From Prochlorococcus sp. AG-347-L20 (GTDB taxonomy: Bacteria > Cyanobacteriota > Cyanobacteriia > PCC-6307 > Cyanobiaceae): 45,350 bases of DNA. The stretch covers positions 1 to 45,350 of the forward strand of contig QCCP01000014.1 in assembly GCA_003281225.1 (NCBI GenBank), written 5' to 3'. Of the stretch, positions 1 through 8,239 are shown piece by piece. The first letter of the stretch is position 1; every line of letters begins with the position of its first letter. Made by a program: the position numbers and the translations under genes. The notes beneath the pieces are model-generated. The model did no database searches. It saw nothing but the letters and a program-made list of their open reading frames with translations, and was not told the DNA's origin.

Positions 1-438
1 TAGACCAATCTCTAAATCTTTAAGACCGTTCAATGGATCAAACAAAAGCTTCTTATCAAATAAAAAAGCAATTGAATTTATCGAAAAGTCTCTAGAACAT
101 AAATCTCCTTCTATGGAAGATGAAACTTGATTAGCAATATCAATATAAATATTATTAAGAATAATTCTTACTACTTCTCTTTTTTTATCTAAAATTATAA
201 ATTTTGATCCAATATTATCTGCAATTTTTTTACCAATTTCAATTGCATTTAAAGGTACCACAATGTCAACATCTAACTTTTCAGTTTTTCTTCCCAAAAT
301 AATATCTCTTATATAACCACCAACCAAATATGATCCTTTAGGTAAAAAACCTAAGATTAAATCCAAATTATGAAATTTTATACTTGTTTCTAATTCATCA
401 ATTATTAGTGTATGATCAGTGTGAAAGCTATTTTTCAT
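1..438 (-). CDS. CCA tRNA nucleotidyltransferase / poly(A) polymerase family, N-terminal part
   Basis: The first 146 codons of a minus-strand gene that runs off the left edge. It shows the class II nucleotidyltransferase head domain: a LVGGYIRD motif near residue 40, then a carboxylate pair in LDVDIVVP near residue 57, and a conserved SRDFSINSIAF stretch near residue 122. Enzymes of this family add CCA to tRNA 3' ends or add poly(A). The start ATG is only 10 bp from the divergent ycf34 start, so the two genes share a tiny promoter region. Which activity it has cannot be told without the missing C-terminal part. Confidence 0.85.
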   Translation of the reverse strand, partial: MKNSFHTDHTLIIDELETSIKFHNLDLILGFLPKGSYLVGGYIRDIILGRKTEKLDVDIVVPLNAIEIGKKIADNIGSKFIILDKKREVVRIILNNIYIDIANQVSSSIEGDLCSRDFSINSIAFLFDKKLLFDPLNGLKDLEIGL

Positions 439-448
439 ATTATTTATT

Positions 449-700
449 ATGTGCATTTGCATCAACTGTAAATGGGTTGATAGATGTATCACATATCATG
501 ATGTTGAGAATAATCATGGTGTTGATCATATTTGTGATCTACCTGATTTTAAAGCAAAAAAACCATTCATTCATGTCAATATAGTTAAAGACAATAATGG
601 TGATTATAAAACTGATTGGGATGTTCAATCTTGTGAAAGTTTTGAAAATGAATTTGGTAAATGGTCTAAGTTTAATCCAGGTATGGAATTACCTGTTTAA
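449..700 (+). CDS. ycf34: Ycf34 family protein
   Basis: An 83-residue protein conserved in cyanobacteria and some algal plastids. It opens with a cysteine cluster (MCICINCKWVDRC, Cys2, Cys4, Cys7 and Cys13), followed by YHDVENNHGV and a C-terminal FEPNPVI-like tail (FNPGMELPV). Ycf34 from a model cyanobacterium has been linked to an iron-sulfur cluster and to photosynthetic electron transport; the cysteines here fit that. Transcription probably continues into tsaB, which starts 10 bp downstream. Confidence 0.85.
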   Translation: MCICINCKWVDRCITYHDVENNHGVDHICDLPDFKAKKPFIHVNIVKDNNGDYKTDWDVQSCESFENEFGKWSKFNPGMELPV

Positions 701-709
701 AGGTAATAG

Positions 710-1363
710 ATGACAAATAAACTCAATCACGGAGAAAATTACTCTACATTAGTGATTCATAGCACAGATAATTCTTTTTGCTTTGGGTATAGAAAAAACA
801 ATGACCTAGAATCTGATGAATTATTTATCAAGAAATTTGATAATGACCTTTGCAACAACTTAATAAATGATCTGAACAAATTTATTTCCAAAGAAAATTT
901 ACAAAAAATAAATAAGTTATCTGTCAGCATAGGGCCAGCAAATTTTAATGCTTCACGACTAATTGTAGTTTTAGCAAGAACTATCTCACAACAAATAAAT
1001 TGCCCTCTAGACAGTTTTAGTTCATTTGAAATAATGGCAAAAAGAATTGCATCAAAAAATAATATCTTAAAAAACAAAAAATCATTCTGGATTTTCAAAA
1101 ATTTAAAACGTAAGGGTTTTATTGCAGGTAAATATGAAATTTGTGGTAACGAAAAAAACTCCTCGGATCTAATCATTCGAGAAACAATTTTACCAAAAGT
1201 TGTCAAAAAACTTGATAGTAAAGAACTTTCTTTTGAAGCTACTTATGATGATAAAAAAGATTTGAAAGAACTATTAGATTTATCAAATAAAAATTTATTA
1301 AATTCAAATATAGATTCCTGGAGAAAAGTTTTGCCTCTTTACCCTATTTCTCCAATTAACTAA
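710..1363 (+). CDS. tsaB: TsaB-like subunit of the tRNA t6A synthesis complex
   Basis: 217 residues. The segment SVSIGPANFNASRLIVVLA (about residues 72-90) is the family's GPGSFTGLR-type ASKHA motif in diverged form, followed by a Q-I-N-C-P-L-D-S-F-S-S strand. TsaB partners TsaD, TsaE and TsaC to place threonylcarbamoyl on A37 of ANN-decoding tRNAs. The protein is slightly short and the glycine loop is degraded (GPANFNASR), usual for TsaB, which is a scaffold rather than the catalyst. The start has an AAGG ribosome site 8 bp upstream. It converges with plsC, 4 bp away. Confidence 0.75.
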   Translation: MTNKLNHGENYSTLVIHSTDNSFCFGYRKNNDLESDELFIKKFDNDLCNNLINDLNKFISKENLQKINKLSVSIGPANFNASRLIVVLARTISQQINCPLDSFSSFEIMAKRIASKNNILKNKKSFWIFKNLKRKGFIAGKYEICGNEKNSSDLIIRETILPKVVKKLDSKELSFEATYDDKKDLKELLDLSNKNLLNSNIDSWRKVLPLYPISPIN

Positions 1364-1367
1364 ATAT

Positions 1368-1988
1368 TCATCCAATCAAATTATTAATTTTTTCTTGAAG
1401 GTGCATTGTTACAGAATTCAGATCATGTCTTGATGAACTTTGTGGAGGTTGAACAGGTTTCCCCACTTTAATAACTATTTTTGAAAAAAAAGGAATACAG
1501 TATTTAAACTTTATTAGTCTATGTGAATTAACTATTGCAACAGGCAATAATAATTTTTGATTTTTAAAGGCTAATAATGCTGCACCTTGTTTGGGCTTAT
1601 TCACTCGACCATTTTTTTGACGAGTGCCATCAATAAAAATTCCAATACAATTATCATCTGATAATTTCTTACATGCTGTTTTAATTGTGTTTTTATCAGC
1701 AATTCCTCTTTTTACAGGATATGCTCCACAAGCCTTGATAATAACGCCGAGGAAAGGGATTCTAAAAAGCTCTGCCTTAGCCATAAAAGATATATTACGT
1801 CCAAGGGCATGTCCTAACAAAGGAGGGTCCAGTAAAGAACCATGATTAGAAACCATGATAAAGGAATCTTTTTGCGGAATATTGTCTCTACCTATTAAAT
1901 GACCTTTAAATACAAATTTATAAATAGGAAATACAAAAAGCTTGCTTACTAATTCATAGATTAATTTTTGAATAGTATGATTTTTCAT
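1368..1988 (-). CDS. plsC: 1-acyl-sn-glycerol-3-phosphate acyltransferase
   Basis: 206 residues. The acyltransferase block I NHxxxxD is present as NHGSLLD at residues 48-54, and block III appears as FIDGTR at 118-123, where the usual FPEGTR has Ile for Pro and Asp for Glu. The enzyme makes phosphatidic acid from lysophosphatidic acid at the membrane. It is the last gene of the minus-strand run rpaB-plsX-fabH-fabD-plsC, starting 5 bp after fabD, so the acyl-phosphate and acyl-ACP makers are next to an enzyme that uses their products. Confidence 0.88.
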   Translation of the reverse strand: MKNHTIQKLIYELVSKLFVFPIYKFVFKGHLIGRDNIPQKDSFIMVSNHGSLLDPPLLGHALGRNISFMAKAELFRIPFLGVIIKACGAYPVKRGIADKNTIKTACKKLSDDNCIGIFIDGTRQKNGRVNKPKQGAALLAFKNQKLLLPVAIVNSHRLIKFKYCIPFFSKIVIKVGKPVQPPQSSSRHDLNSVTMHLQEKINNLIG

Positions 1989-1993
1989 ACAAA

Positions 1994-2890
1994 TTAATAA
2001 GATATTTGATCAGAAGATGAAACTTGAGAAATTTTTACATCTTTAAGATGTCTTTTTCCTAAACCACTTAATACATTAGAGGGGCCAATTTCGACAATAT
2101 GAAGATCACTATCTTTTGCCATTAAATCCATAGTTTCTCGCCACCTCACTCCATTACACATTTGCTTTTCTAATCTAATTTTAAGCTCGTTTGGATCACT
2201 ACAAAGTGAAGGTTCATAATTACTTATTACAGGGAAAGAGGGATTGTTAAATTTAATCTTTTTTAAATATTCACAAAATTTTGATGAAGGTTCATTCATA
2301 AATGGCGAATGAAATGCTCCTGAAACATTTAATTTTAAGAATCTTTTACAAGCAATTTCTTTCGATAAATTATCTAAGGCTTCAGTAGATCCTGATAAGA
2401 CAACTTGGAAAGAGCTATTATCATTAGCAACGACAATATCATCAATTTTTTGCACTAATAAATCAAGTTGATTTCTATCAAAACCAATTACTGCTGCCAT
2501 AGATCCTTTCCCAGCATTAACCATTAATTGAGACCTTTCTTTTATAAGAAAAACACAATCTTCGAATGAAAAAACATCCGCACAATATAATGCAGTTATT
2601 TCTCCCAGACTGTGCCCAGCAACATAAGTTGGTTTAAAACCATTTCCTTTTAAGGCATCTAATAAAATTGATTCAACCAAAAAAAGACATATTTGTGTAT
2701 TTCTTGTATTATTCAAATCACTAAGAGGATTTGTTGGATCAGAATTTAATTCGCAAATTTCAAATAAGTTTCTCTCAAATATCTCAGAAGCATAACTAAA
2801 CCTCTCTTTTGTAGAGGGCAAATTTTCAATTTGTTTTGCCATTCCAATTTTTTGCGAACCCTGTCCAGGGAATACCCATGCAACTGTCAT
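1994..2890 (-). CDS. fabD: Malonyl-CoA:ACP transacylase
   Basis: 298 residues, normal for FabD. GQGSQ at residues 9-13 forms the oxyanion-hole loop, the nucleophile elbow GHSLGE holds Ser94, and SGAFHSPFM near residue 200 supplies the catalytic histidine. It loads malonate onto acyl carrier protein for fatty-acid elongation. It starts 17 bp downstream of the fabH stop in the same orientation. Confidence 0.95.
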   Translation of the reverse strand: MTVAWVFPGQGSQKIGMAKQIENLPSTKERFSYASEIFERNLFEICELNSDPTNPLSDLNNTRNTQICLFLVESILLDALKGNGFKPTYVAGHSLGEITALYCADVFSFEDCVFLIKERSQLMVNAGKGSMAAVIGFDRNQLDLLVQKIDDIVVANDNSSFQVVLSGSTEALDNLSKEIACKRFLKLNVSGAFHSPFMNEPSSKFCEYLKKIKFNNPSFPVISNYEPSLCSDPNELKIRLEKQMCNGVRWRETMDLMAKDSDLHIVEIGPSNVLSGLGKRHLKDVKISQVSSSDQISY

Positions 2891-2907
2891 AATTTCCTAT
2901 TTTGTTT

Positions 2908-3915
2908 TTAACCCCATTTAATTAGGGCTGCACCCCAACTTAACCCAGCACCGAACCCACTTGTGGCAATAATATCATTTTGTTTAATTCTATAATCTCT
3001 TACAGCCTCATCCATCATTAGTGGAATTGTTGCTGCTGACGTATTGCCATATTTTTCTAAGTTACTAAGAATCTTTTCTCTGGAAATTTTTAACCTTTCT
3101 CCTACAGAATCCAATATTCTTTGATTAGCTTGATGCAGCAAGAGCCAATCAACTTGATCAGAATTATATTCCATTTTTTTCAACAACTTTTCAAGAATTA
3201 GGGGAACTTCTTTAACTGCGAATTTATAAACTTCCTGACCATTCATCTGAATTGGAGAAAAACCTCCACTTAAAAAGTCAATTTCATCAACTATTGAATC
3301 CTTATTGTTTTTTGATGGAAGATTAAGAAAAGAACCCCTTTCCCCATCAGTTCTCATATCAAAACCTATAAAATTATCAAATTCATTTGTGGCTTCAATT
3401 GCTAATGCACCGGCACCATCTCCAAAGAGAATACAACTTCTTCTATCGTTCCAATCAACAAAACTTGATAATTGATCTGCTCCAATAACAATAGCCCTTT
3501 TAAAACTACCCCCTTTTAAAAATTGTGAGGCTGTTATTAAAGCAAATAAAAAACCACTACAAGCTGCAGTTAAATCGAAAGCTACAGCATTAGCTGCCCC
3601 TAATTTAGCTTGAATGGATGGGGCTGATCCAAATAAATCATGCGGAGTAGAAGTAGCTAAAACAATCAAATCAATCGTTTTAATATCCCAATTAGCCATT
3701 TCTACAGCAGTTAGAGCAGCCTTATAACCCATCTCAGTAACATTATCTTCTACGCTAGAGATTCTTCTCTCAGAAATGCCAGTTCTAGATTGTATCCATT
3801 CATTGCTTGTATCAACCTTTTGACTAATTTTTTGATTGGTTAGGATTTGATCAGGTACATAACTTCCGCTTCCCTTGAATGACACTCCAATCTGATTAAA
3901 ATTTATTCCTTCCAA
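2908..3915 (-). CDS. fabH: 3-oxoacyl-ACP synthase III (KASIII)
   Basis: 335 residues. The Cys-His-Asn triad is visible: Cys119 in TAACSGF, His in LLHQANQRI near residue 261 and Asn in YGNTSAATIP near residue 291. The C-terminal GFGAGLSWGAALIKW is typical. FabH condenses acetyl-CoA with malonyl-ACP to start fatty-acid synthesis, using the product of the neighbouring fabD. A gap of about 50 bp separates it from plsX upstream. Confidence 0.95.
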   Translation of the reverse strand: MEGINFNQIGVSFKGSGSYVPDQILTNQKISQKVDTSNEWIQSRTGISERRISSVEDNVTEMGYKAALTAVEMANWDIKTIDLIVLATSTPHDLFGSAPSIQAKLGAANAVAFDLTAACSGFLFALITASQFLKGGSFKRAIVIGADQLSSFVDWNDRRSCILFGDGAGALAIEATNEFDNFIGFDMRTDGERGSFLNLPSKNNKDSIVDEIDFLSGGFSPIQMNGQEVYKFAVKEVPLILEKLLKKMEYNSDQVDWLLLHQANQRILDSVGERLKISREKILSNLEKYGNTSAATIPLMMDEAVRDYRIKQNDIIATSGFGAGLSWGAALIKWG

Positions 3916-3968
3916 AAGAGTTATTTAGTTACTTCTATTAGTCAAACATAAATTTGACTCAATATGTT

Positions 3969-5375
3969 TTATGAATTTAAAACTTGAAGCTTTTGCAGTT
4001 TATTTAAATTGTCCATAACACCATGATTCACTGCAGAGTGCGCCAAGCGAAGAGCACTAACTACTGATAAAGATTTGCTACTTCCATGACCAATAACGCA
4101 AATACCATTCACCCCAAGTAATAAAGCTCCTCCATGTTCGGCATGATCTAACCTTTTCTTAATTCTAAGTAGATTACTTTTTAAAAAAGCTGAACCAACT
4201 TTCCCCCGCCTTCCACGTGGCAGCTCAGATCTCAAAATATCTAATAAAACTCCTCCCACAGATTCAAGAAATTTCAATAATATATTTCCAGTAAATCCAT
4301 CACAGACTACTACGTCGAAACTACCTGATAGTACATCTCGTCCTTCACAATTACCTCCAAAATCAAAACTTTTTTCAGAAGATAATAATTCAAATGTTTT
4401 TAAAGATAAATCATTACCTTTACATTCTTCTTCTCCAATATTTAAAAGGCCAATTCGTGGTTTTTGTACTTGTAGTACATCTTTTGCATAAATATTACCT
4501 AGAAGAGCAAATTGATGCAGATAAGATGGCTTACAATCAGTATTTGCACCGACATCTAAAACTAATACCGGGCGAGTTTGATCCCTTGTCGGAAATAATG
4601 CTCCTATAGCTGGTCTCTCAATCCCTTTCAATCTCCCGATTCTAAATATGGCAGAGGCCATCATGGCGCCTGAATTACCCGCTGAGTAGACAGCTTCAGC
4701 TTTATTATTTCTCACTAAATCCATTGCAACGTTTATACTTGCATTTTTCCTTTTTCTAACTGAGGTAGCTTCTTCATTCATCCCAATAGGCTCTCCACTA
4801 TCAATTAATTCAATACGATTATTATCTATTTCATTTTCTAATAATTCTGCTAAACCAGTTTTTTCTGCTGCATCTTTAACTTTTTCAATTTTGCCGACAA
4901 ACTTTATATTTATTGGAAATCTACTTATTGCTTCTAGGCAACCCTCAAGAATTGGACTAGGAGCATAATCTCCACCCATCCCATCAACTGCGATCCAAAT
5001 TCTTTTAGATTGAGATTCCTCCACCTTATCTAAAATATTATCGTTATTTTGTAATCTTTTTAATGGATCAAAAACTAATGGCTGTAATGTATTTTTAGCT
5101 ATTGAACTAGCATTTGAAACTACACTACTAGCAGTATTAACAACAGATTCAGCACTTGAAACTACATTACCTGCAACATTACCTGCAACATTACTAGCTG
5201 TGGTTACTACTGATCCAGCACCAGAAACCATATTACCCGCAACATTACTAGCCGTTGCTGCAGAACTAGCAGCAGTACCAACTATAGAAGTCACAGCCGA
5301 ATTTCTTTTGTACCAAATTACTAATCTTCTAATAGCTCTGGGCTTGTTAATTTTTTGCGCTGTTTCTTTACCCAT
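3969..5375 (-). CDS. plsX: Phosphate acyltransferase PlsX with a long N-terminal amphipathic extension
   Basis: 468 residues; the enzyme proper begins near residue 127 (WIAVDGMGGDYAP) and runs through SAGNSGAMMA, DVGANTDCKP and DGFTGNILLK, all family motifs. PlsX makes acyl-phosphate from acyl-ACP for phospholipid synthesis. The first ~125 residues are extra compared with typical bacterial PlsX: a basic start (RAIRRLVIWYKR) then about 70 residues of Ala/Ser/Val/Asn/Gly repeats such as ASNVAGN and SSAESVVNTAS. There is no signal-peptide cleavage logic. The gene abuts rpaB with no spacer (its ATG directly follows the rpaB stop), so the two are surely co-transcribed. Confidence 0.93.
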   Translation of the reverse strand: MGKETAQKINKPRAIRRLVIWYKRNSAVTSIVGTAASSAATASNVAGNMVSGAGSVVTTASNVAGNVAGNVVSSAESVVNTASSVVSNASSIAKNTLQPLVFDPLKRLQNNDNILDKVEESQSKRIWIAVDGMGGDYAPSPILEGCLEAISRFPINIKFVGKIEKVKDAAEKTGLAELLENEIDNNRIELIDSGEPIGMNEEATSVRKRKNASINVAMDLVRNNKAEAVYSAGNSGAMMASAIFRIGRLKGIERPAIGALFPTRDQTRPVLVLDVGANTDCKPSYLHQFALLGNIYAKDVLQVQKPRIGLLNIGEEECKGNDLSLKTFELLSSEKSFDFGGNCEGRDVLSGSFDVVVCDGFTGNILLKFLESVGGVLLDILRSELPRGRRGKVGSAFLKSNLLRIKKRLDHAEHGGALLLGVNGICVIGHGSSKSLSVVSALRLAHSAVNHGVMDNLNKLQKLQVLNS

Positions 5376-6122
5376 TTATTTACCATCAAAGGGAGCAATA
5401 TCGACAATCCGTTGAAAAAGATATCCTGTACCCCTTGCTGTCAATATCAATTCTGGATTTGCTGGATCAGCCTCAAGTTTGGATCTTAATCTTGATATGT
5501 GAACATCGACAACTCTTGTATCTACATGTCTCTCGGGAGTATATCCCCAAACTTCTTTCAAAATCTCTCCTCTACTAAATGGCTCCCCTGACCTACTAAC
5601 CAAAAGCTCTAAGAGACTAAATTCCATACCTGTTAATCTAATTCTCTCATCACTTTTAAAAACTTGTCTTCGATTTGTATCAATTTTTATATCTGTAACC
5701 AAAATTAATCCTGAATTAGGCATTCCAGGAATTTGCTCTTTGTCGATTCTTCTAAGAACGCACCTAATTCTAGCTTCTAACTCCTTTGGGCTAAATGGTT
5801 TTACTACGTAATCATCAGCCCCTAATTCTAAACCTGTTATCCTATCTGCAACATCTCCTAATGCAGTTAACATAACAATTGGCACATCAGAATCTTTCCT
5901 TAACTCTTGACAAACTCCATAACCATCTAGTTTTGGCATCATGACGTCAAGTACTACTAAATCAGGTTCATAATCTTTAAATAACTTTAGTGCTTCTTTG
6001 CCATCACTTGCAGTTACAACTTTGTAGCCAATCATGGAAAGACGTGTCTCCAGAATTCTTCTAATACTTGCCTCGTCATCTGCGACAAGTATAGTTTCTT
6101 TAGTTTGACTAGATAGAGCCAT
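5376..6122 (-). CDS. rpaB: OmpR-family response regulator RpaB
   Basis: 248 residues. Receiver domain with acidic pair DDE near residue 15, phosphoacceptor Asp59 in VVLDVMMP and Lys in VVKPFSP near 109; the C-terminal winged helix contains RFTG-type elements and EVWGY, VDVHISRLRSKLE. The close match to cyanobacterial RpaB, an essential light- and redox-stress regulator working with histidine kinase NblS, supports the name. It heads the lipid-synthesis run plsX-fabH-fabD-plsC on the same strand. The ~107 bp gap to divergent radA should hold its promoter. Confidence 0.88.
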   Translation of the reverse strand: MALSSQTKETILVADDEASIRRILETRLSMIGYKVVTASDGKEALKLFKDYEPDLVVLDVMMPKLDGYGVCQELRKDSDVPIVMLTALGDVADRITGLELGADDYVVKPFSPKELEARIRCVLRRIDKEQIPGMPNSGLILVTDIKIDTNRRQVFKSDERIRLTGMEFSLLELLVSRSGEPFSRGEILKEVWGYTPERHVDTRVVDVHISRLRSKLEADPANPELILTARGTGYLFQRIVDIAPFDGK

Positions 6123-6229
6123 TTGTTTCTATTAGCTAATCAGTAAGAGAATTTATTATTAACCTAATCTAACTTGTAGAGGGGCAATATCCCAAATATT
6201 CTAGTTCCATTACTTCATTCAGAGACTAA

Positions 6230-7591
6230 ATGTCTAGCAAATTATCTACTTTTATTTGTCAGAATTGCGGATCTGAAACTTCTCAATACTTTGGTAGATG
6301 CCTAAATTGCAACTCATGGAATTCCATTGTTGAAGAAATAAAAAGTAAGAGATCTAAATATCAAGAAATTAAAAATATAAAAAATAATAAAAAATCTATA
6401 CCATTTAAAGAGATTTCATCAAAAAAAATATCAAGATTTACAAGTGGTTTTAGAGAATTTGATCGAGTGCTTGGAGGTGGAATAGTACCTGGATCTGTTG
6501 TTTTACTAGGAGGAGAACCAGGTATAGGTAAAAGCACAATAGTTCTTCAATCAGCAGGAAAAATATCTCTTAATGAGAAAGTTTTATATATAACTGCAGA
6601 AGAATCTTTAGAACAGGTAAAAATTAGATGGGAAAGATTAAATCAAAATAGTATTGATTTACAAATTTTTGCAGAAACGAATTTATCCCTAATTATTGAA
6701 GAGATCAAACGTGTAAATCCAAGTTTCGCAATTATTGATAGTATTCAAGCCATCCATAATCATGAAATGCAGAGTTCTCCAGGATCGGTTTCTCAAGTTA
6801 GAGAATGTTCATCTGAATTGCAAAATCTTGCCAAAGAAAATAATATTGCTCTTTTAATAATTGGTCATGTAACCAAAGATGGTGCTTTAGCTGGCCCTAA
6901 AACTCTAGAGCATTTAGTTGATACAGTAATAAACTTTGAAGGAGATAATATTTCCTCACATAGATTACTAAGAAGTATAAAAAATCGATTTGGATCGACC
7001 TTCGAGATTGGAATTTTTGAAATGCTTGAAGAGGGTTTACGAGAGATAAAAAACCCAAGTTCAATTTTTACAAATAAAGAAAACATCTCTGGTGTAACAA
7101 CTACTATTACAAATGAAGGCACTCGTCCATTAGCAGTTGATATACAAGCACTGGTAAATAAAACTTTTTACAGTAACCCAAGACGTACTACAACTGGAAT
7201 AAGCATCAATAGATTGCATCAAATTCTAGCTGTTATTGAAAAACACGTAGGGATAAAATTATCTGAATTTGATTGTTATATAGCTACTGGTGGGGGTTTT
7301 GAGATTAATGATCCATCATCTGATTTAGGTGTAGCAATATCAATTTTATCAAGTTTGAAAAATATTCCTCCTTTGGCAAATAGCTCATTTATTGGGGAAT
7401 TGGGTTTGAGCGGTCAGGTTAGAAAATCGAATAATCTTCGGACAAAAATAGAAGAAGCTGTAAGACTAGGGATCAAAAATATCGTAGTGCCAAAACTAGA
7501 GGAGGAACTAAATAATAATTTTCAAAATTTAATAAATATTAAAGAGATATCCAATATTAAAGAAGCAGTTGATTATTCTTTAACAAAATAA
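6230..7591 (+). CDS. radA: DNA repair protein RadA (Sms)
   Basis: 453 residues, normal length. It has an N-terminal zinc finger CxxC-x10-CxxC (Cys10 to Cys27), a RecA-like ATPase with Walker A GGEPGIGKST near residue 94, the RadA signature KNRFG near 251, and a C-terminal Lon-protease-like domain (ATGGGFEINDPSSDLGVAISILS). RadA is a helicase that drives branch migration of recombination intermediates and takes part in repair. It converges with ycf3 with a 5 bp gap. Confidence 0.95.
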   Translation: MSSKLSTFICQNCGSETSQYFGRCLNCNSWNSIVEEIKSKRSKYQEIKNIKNNKKSIPFKEISSKKISRFTSGFREFDRVLGGGIVPGSVVLLGGEPGIGKSTIVLQSAGKISLNEKVLYITAEESLEQVKIRWERLNQNSIDLQIFAETNLSLIIEEIKRVNPSFAIIDSIQAIHNHEMQSSPGSVSQVRECSSELQNLAKENNIALLIIGHVTKDGALAGPKTLEHLVDTVINFEGDNISSHRLLRSIKNRFGSTFEIGIFEMLEEGLREIKNPSSIFTNKENISGVTTTITNEGTRPLAVDIQALVNKTFYSNPRRTTTGISINRLHQILAVIEKHVGIKLSEFDCYIATGGGFEINDPSSDLGVAISILSSLKNIPPLANSSFIGELGLSGQVRKSNNLRTKIEEAVRLGIKNIVVPKLEEELNNNFQNLINIKEISNIKEAVDYSLTK

Positions 7592-7596
7592 AAAAA

Positions 7597-8118
7597 TTAA
7601 AGGTACATATCAATTGAGCTTCTGCCTGAGTTTTTCAACCAATTCTCAATATCTAGATAGCCACCCGGATAAAGTCTTACTGCTTTAGACCAGACTTCAG
7701 CAGCTTTATCAAACCAAATATCTCTCTGATCTAAGTCACCATTTTGCTCGGCATATCTTCCCCTTTTTTCATAAATTAAACCTATATTTTTCAAGCATGA
7801 TGGCTGTTTGGGATTTTCTACTAATGCTTTTTCATAAGTTTCAATAGACAAATCCTCTTCACCGTTACTCATATATATAATTGCCATATTTTTTAAAGTC
7901 TCACCCCTATCAATTTTATTTTCTTCAAGAAGTAAGCTCTCTTTGTAATACTCTAATGCTTCCGAATAATCCCCATTATTTTGTGCAGCTAATCCATCTC
8001 TATAGTAAATATACGCCTTTTTTTCTTTCTCAGCGATAGGCATTATTTTTACAATAGATTCAGCAATTACAGTAAAAGCTTTATCAATAAAATTGTCTCT
8101 GTTTTGATTACTAGGCAC
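7597..8118 (-). CDS. ycf3: Photosystem I assembly protein Ycf3
   Basis: 173 residues with the Ycf3 start ([23 protein letters not shown]) and three TPR units: [46 protein letters not shown] and [18 protein letters not shown]. Ycf3 is a thylakoid-associated chaperone for photosystem I assembly. The C-terminal [17 protein letters not shown] also matches the family. It stands alone on the minus strand between convergent radA and divergent Cu-ATPase. Confidence 0.95.
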   Translation of the reverse strand: MPSNQNRDNFIDKAFTVIAESIVKIMPIAEKEKKAYIYYRDGLAAQNNGDYSEALEYYKESLLLEENKIDRGETLKNMAIIYMSNGEEDLSIETYEKALVENPKQPSCLKNIGLIYEKRGRYAEQNGDLDQRDIWFDKAAEVWSKAVRLYPGGYLDIENWLKNSGRSSIDMYL

Positions 8119-8239
8119 TTCTCAAAATCTAATAAAATTAATATAGTAATTTAAAAAATAACTATTTAAAAAGTCTATTACATTTATTATTATAGTTAAA
8201 TATAAAGTCAAGCATTAAATTGCTTCTATCGTGCAAAAT

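Noticed and set aside
757-1206. A 149-codon open frame on the minus strand inside tsaB
   Set aside because: Antisense shadow of tsaB; no domain, no ribosome site, and the tsaB frame explains the region.
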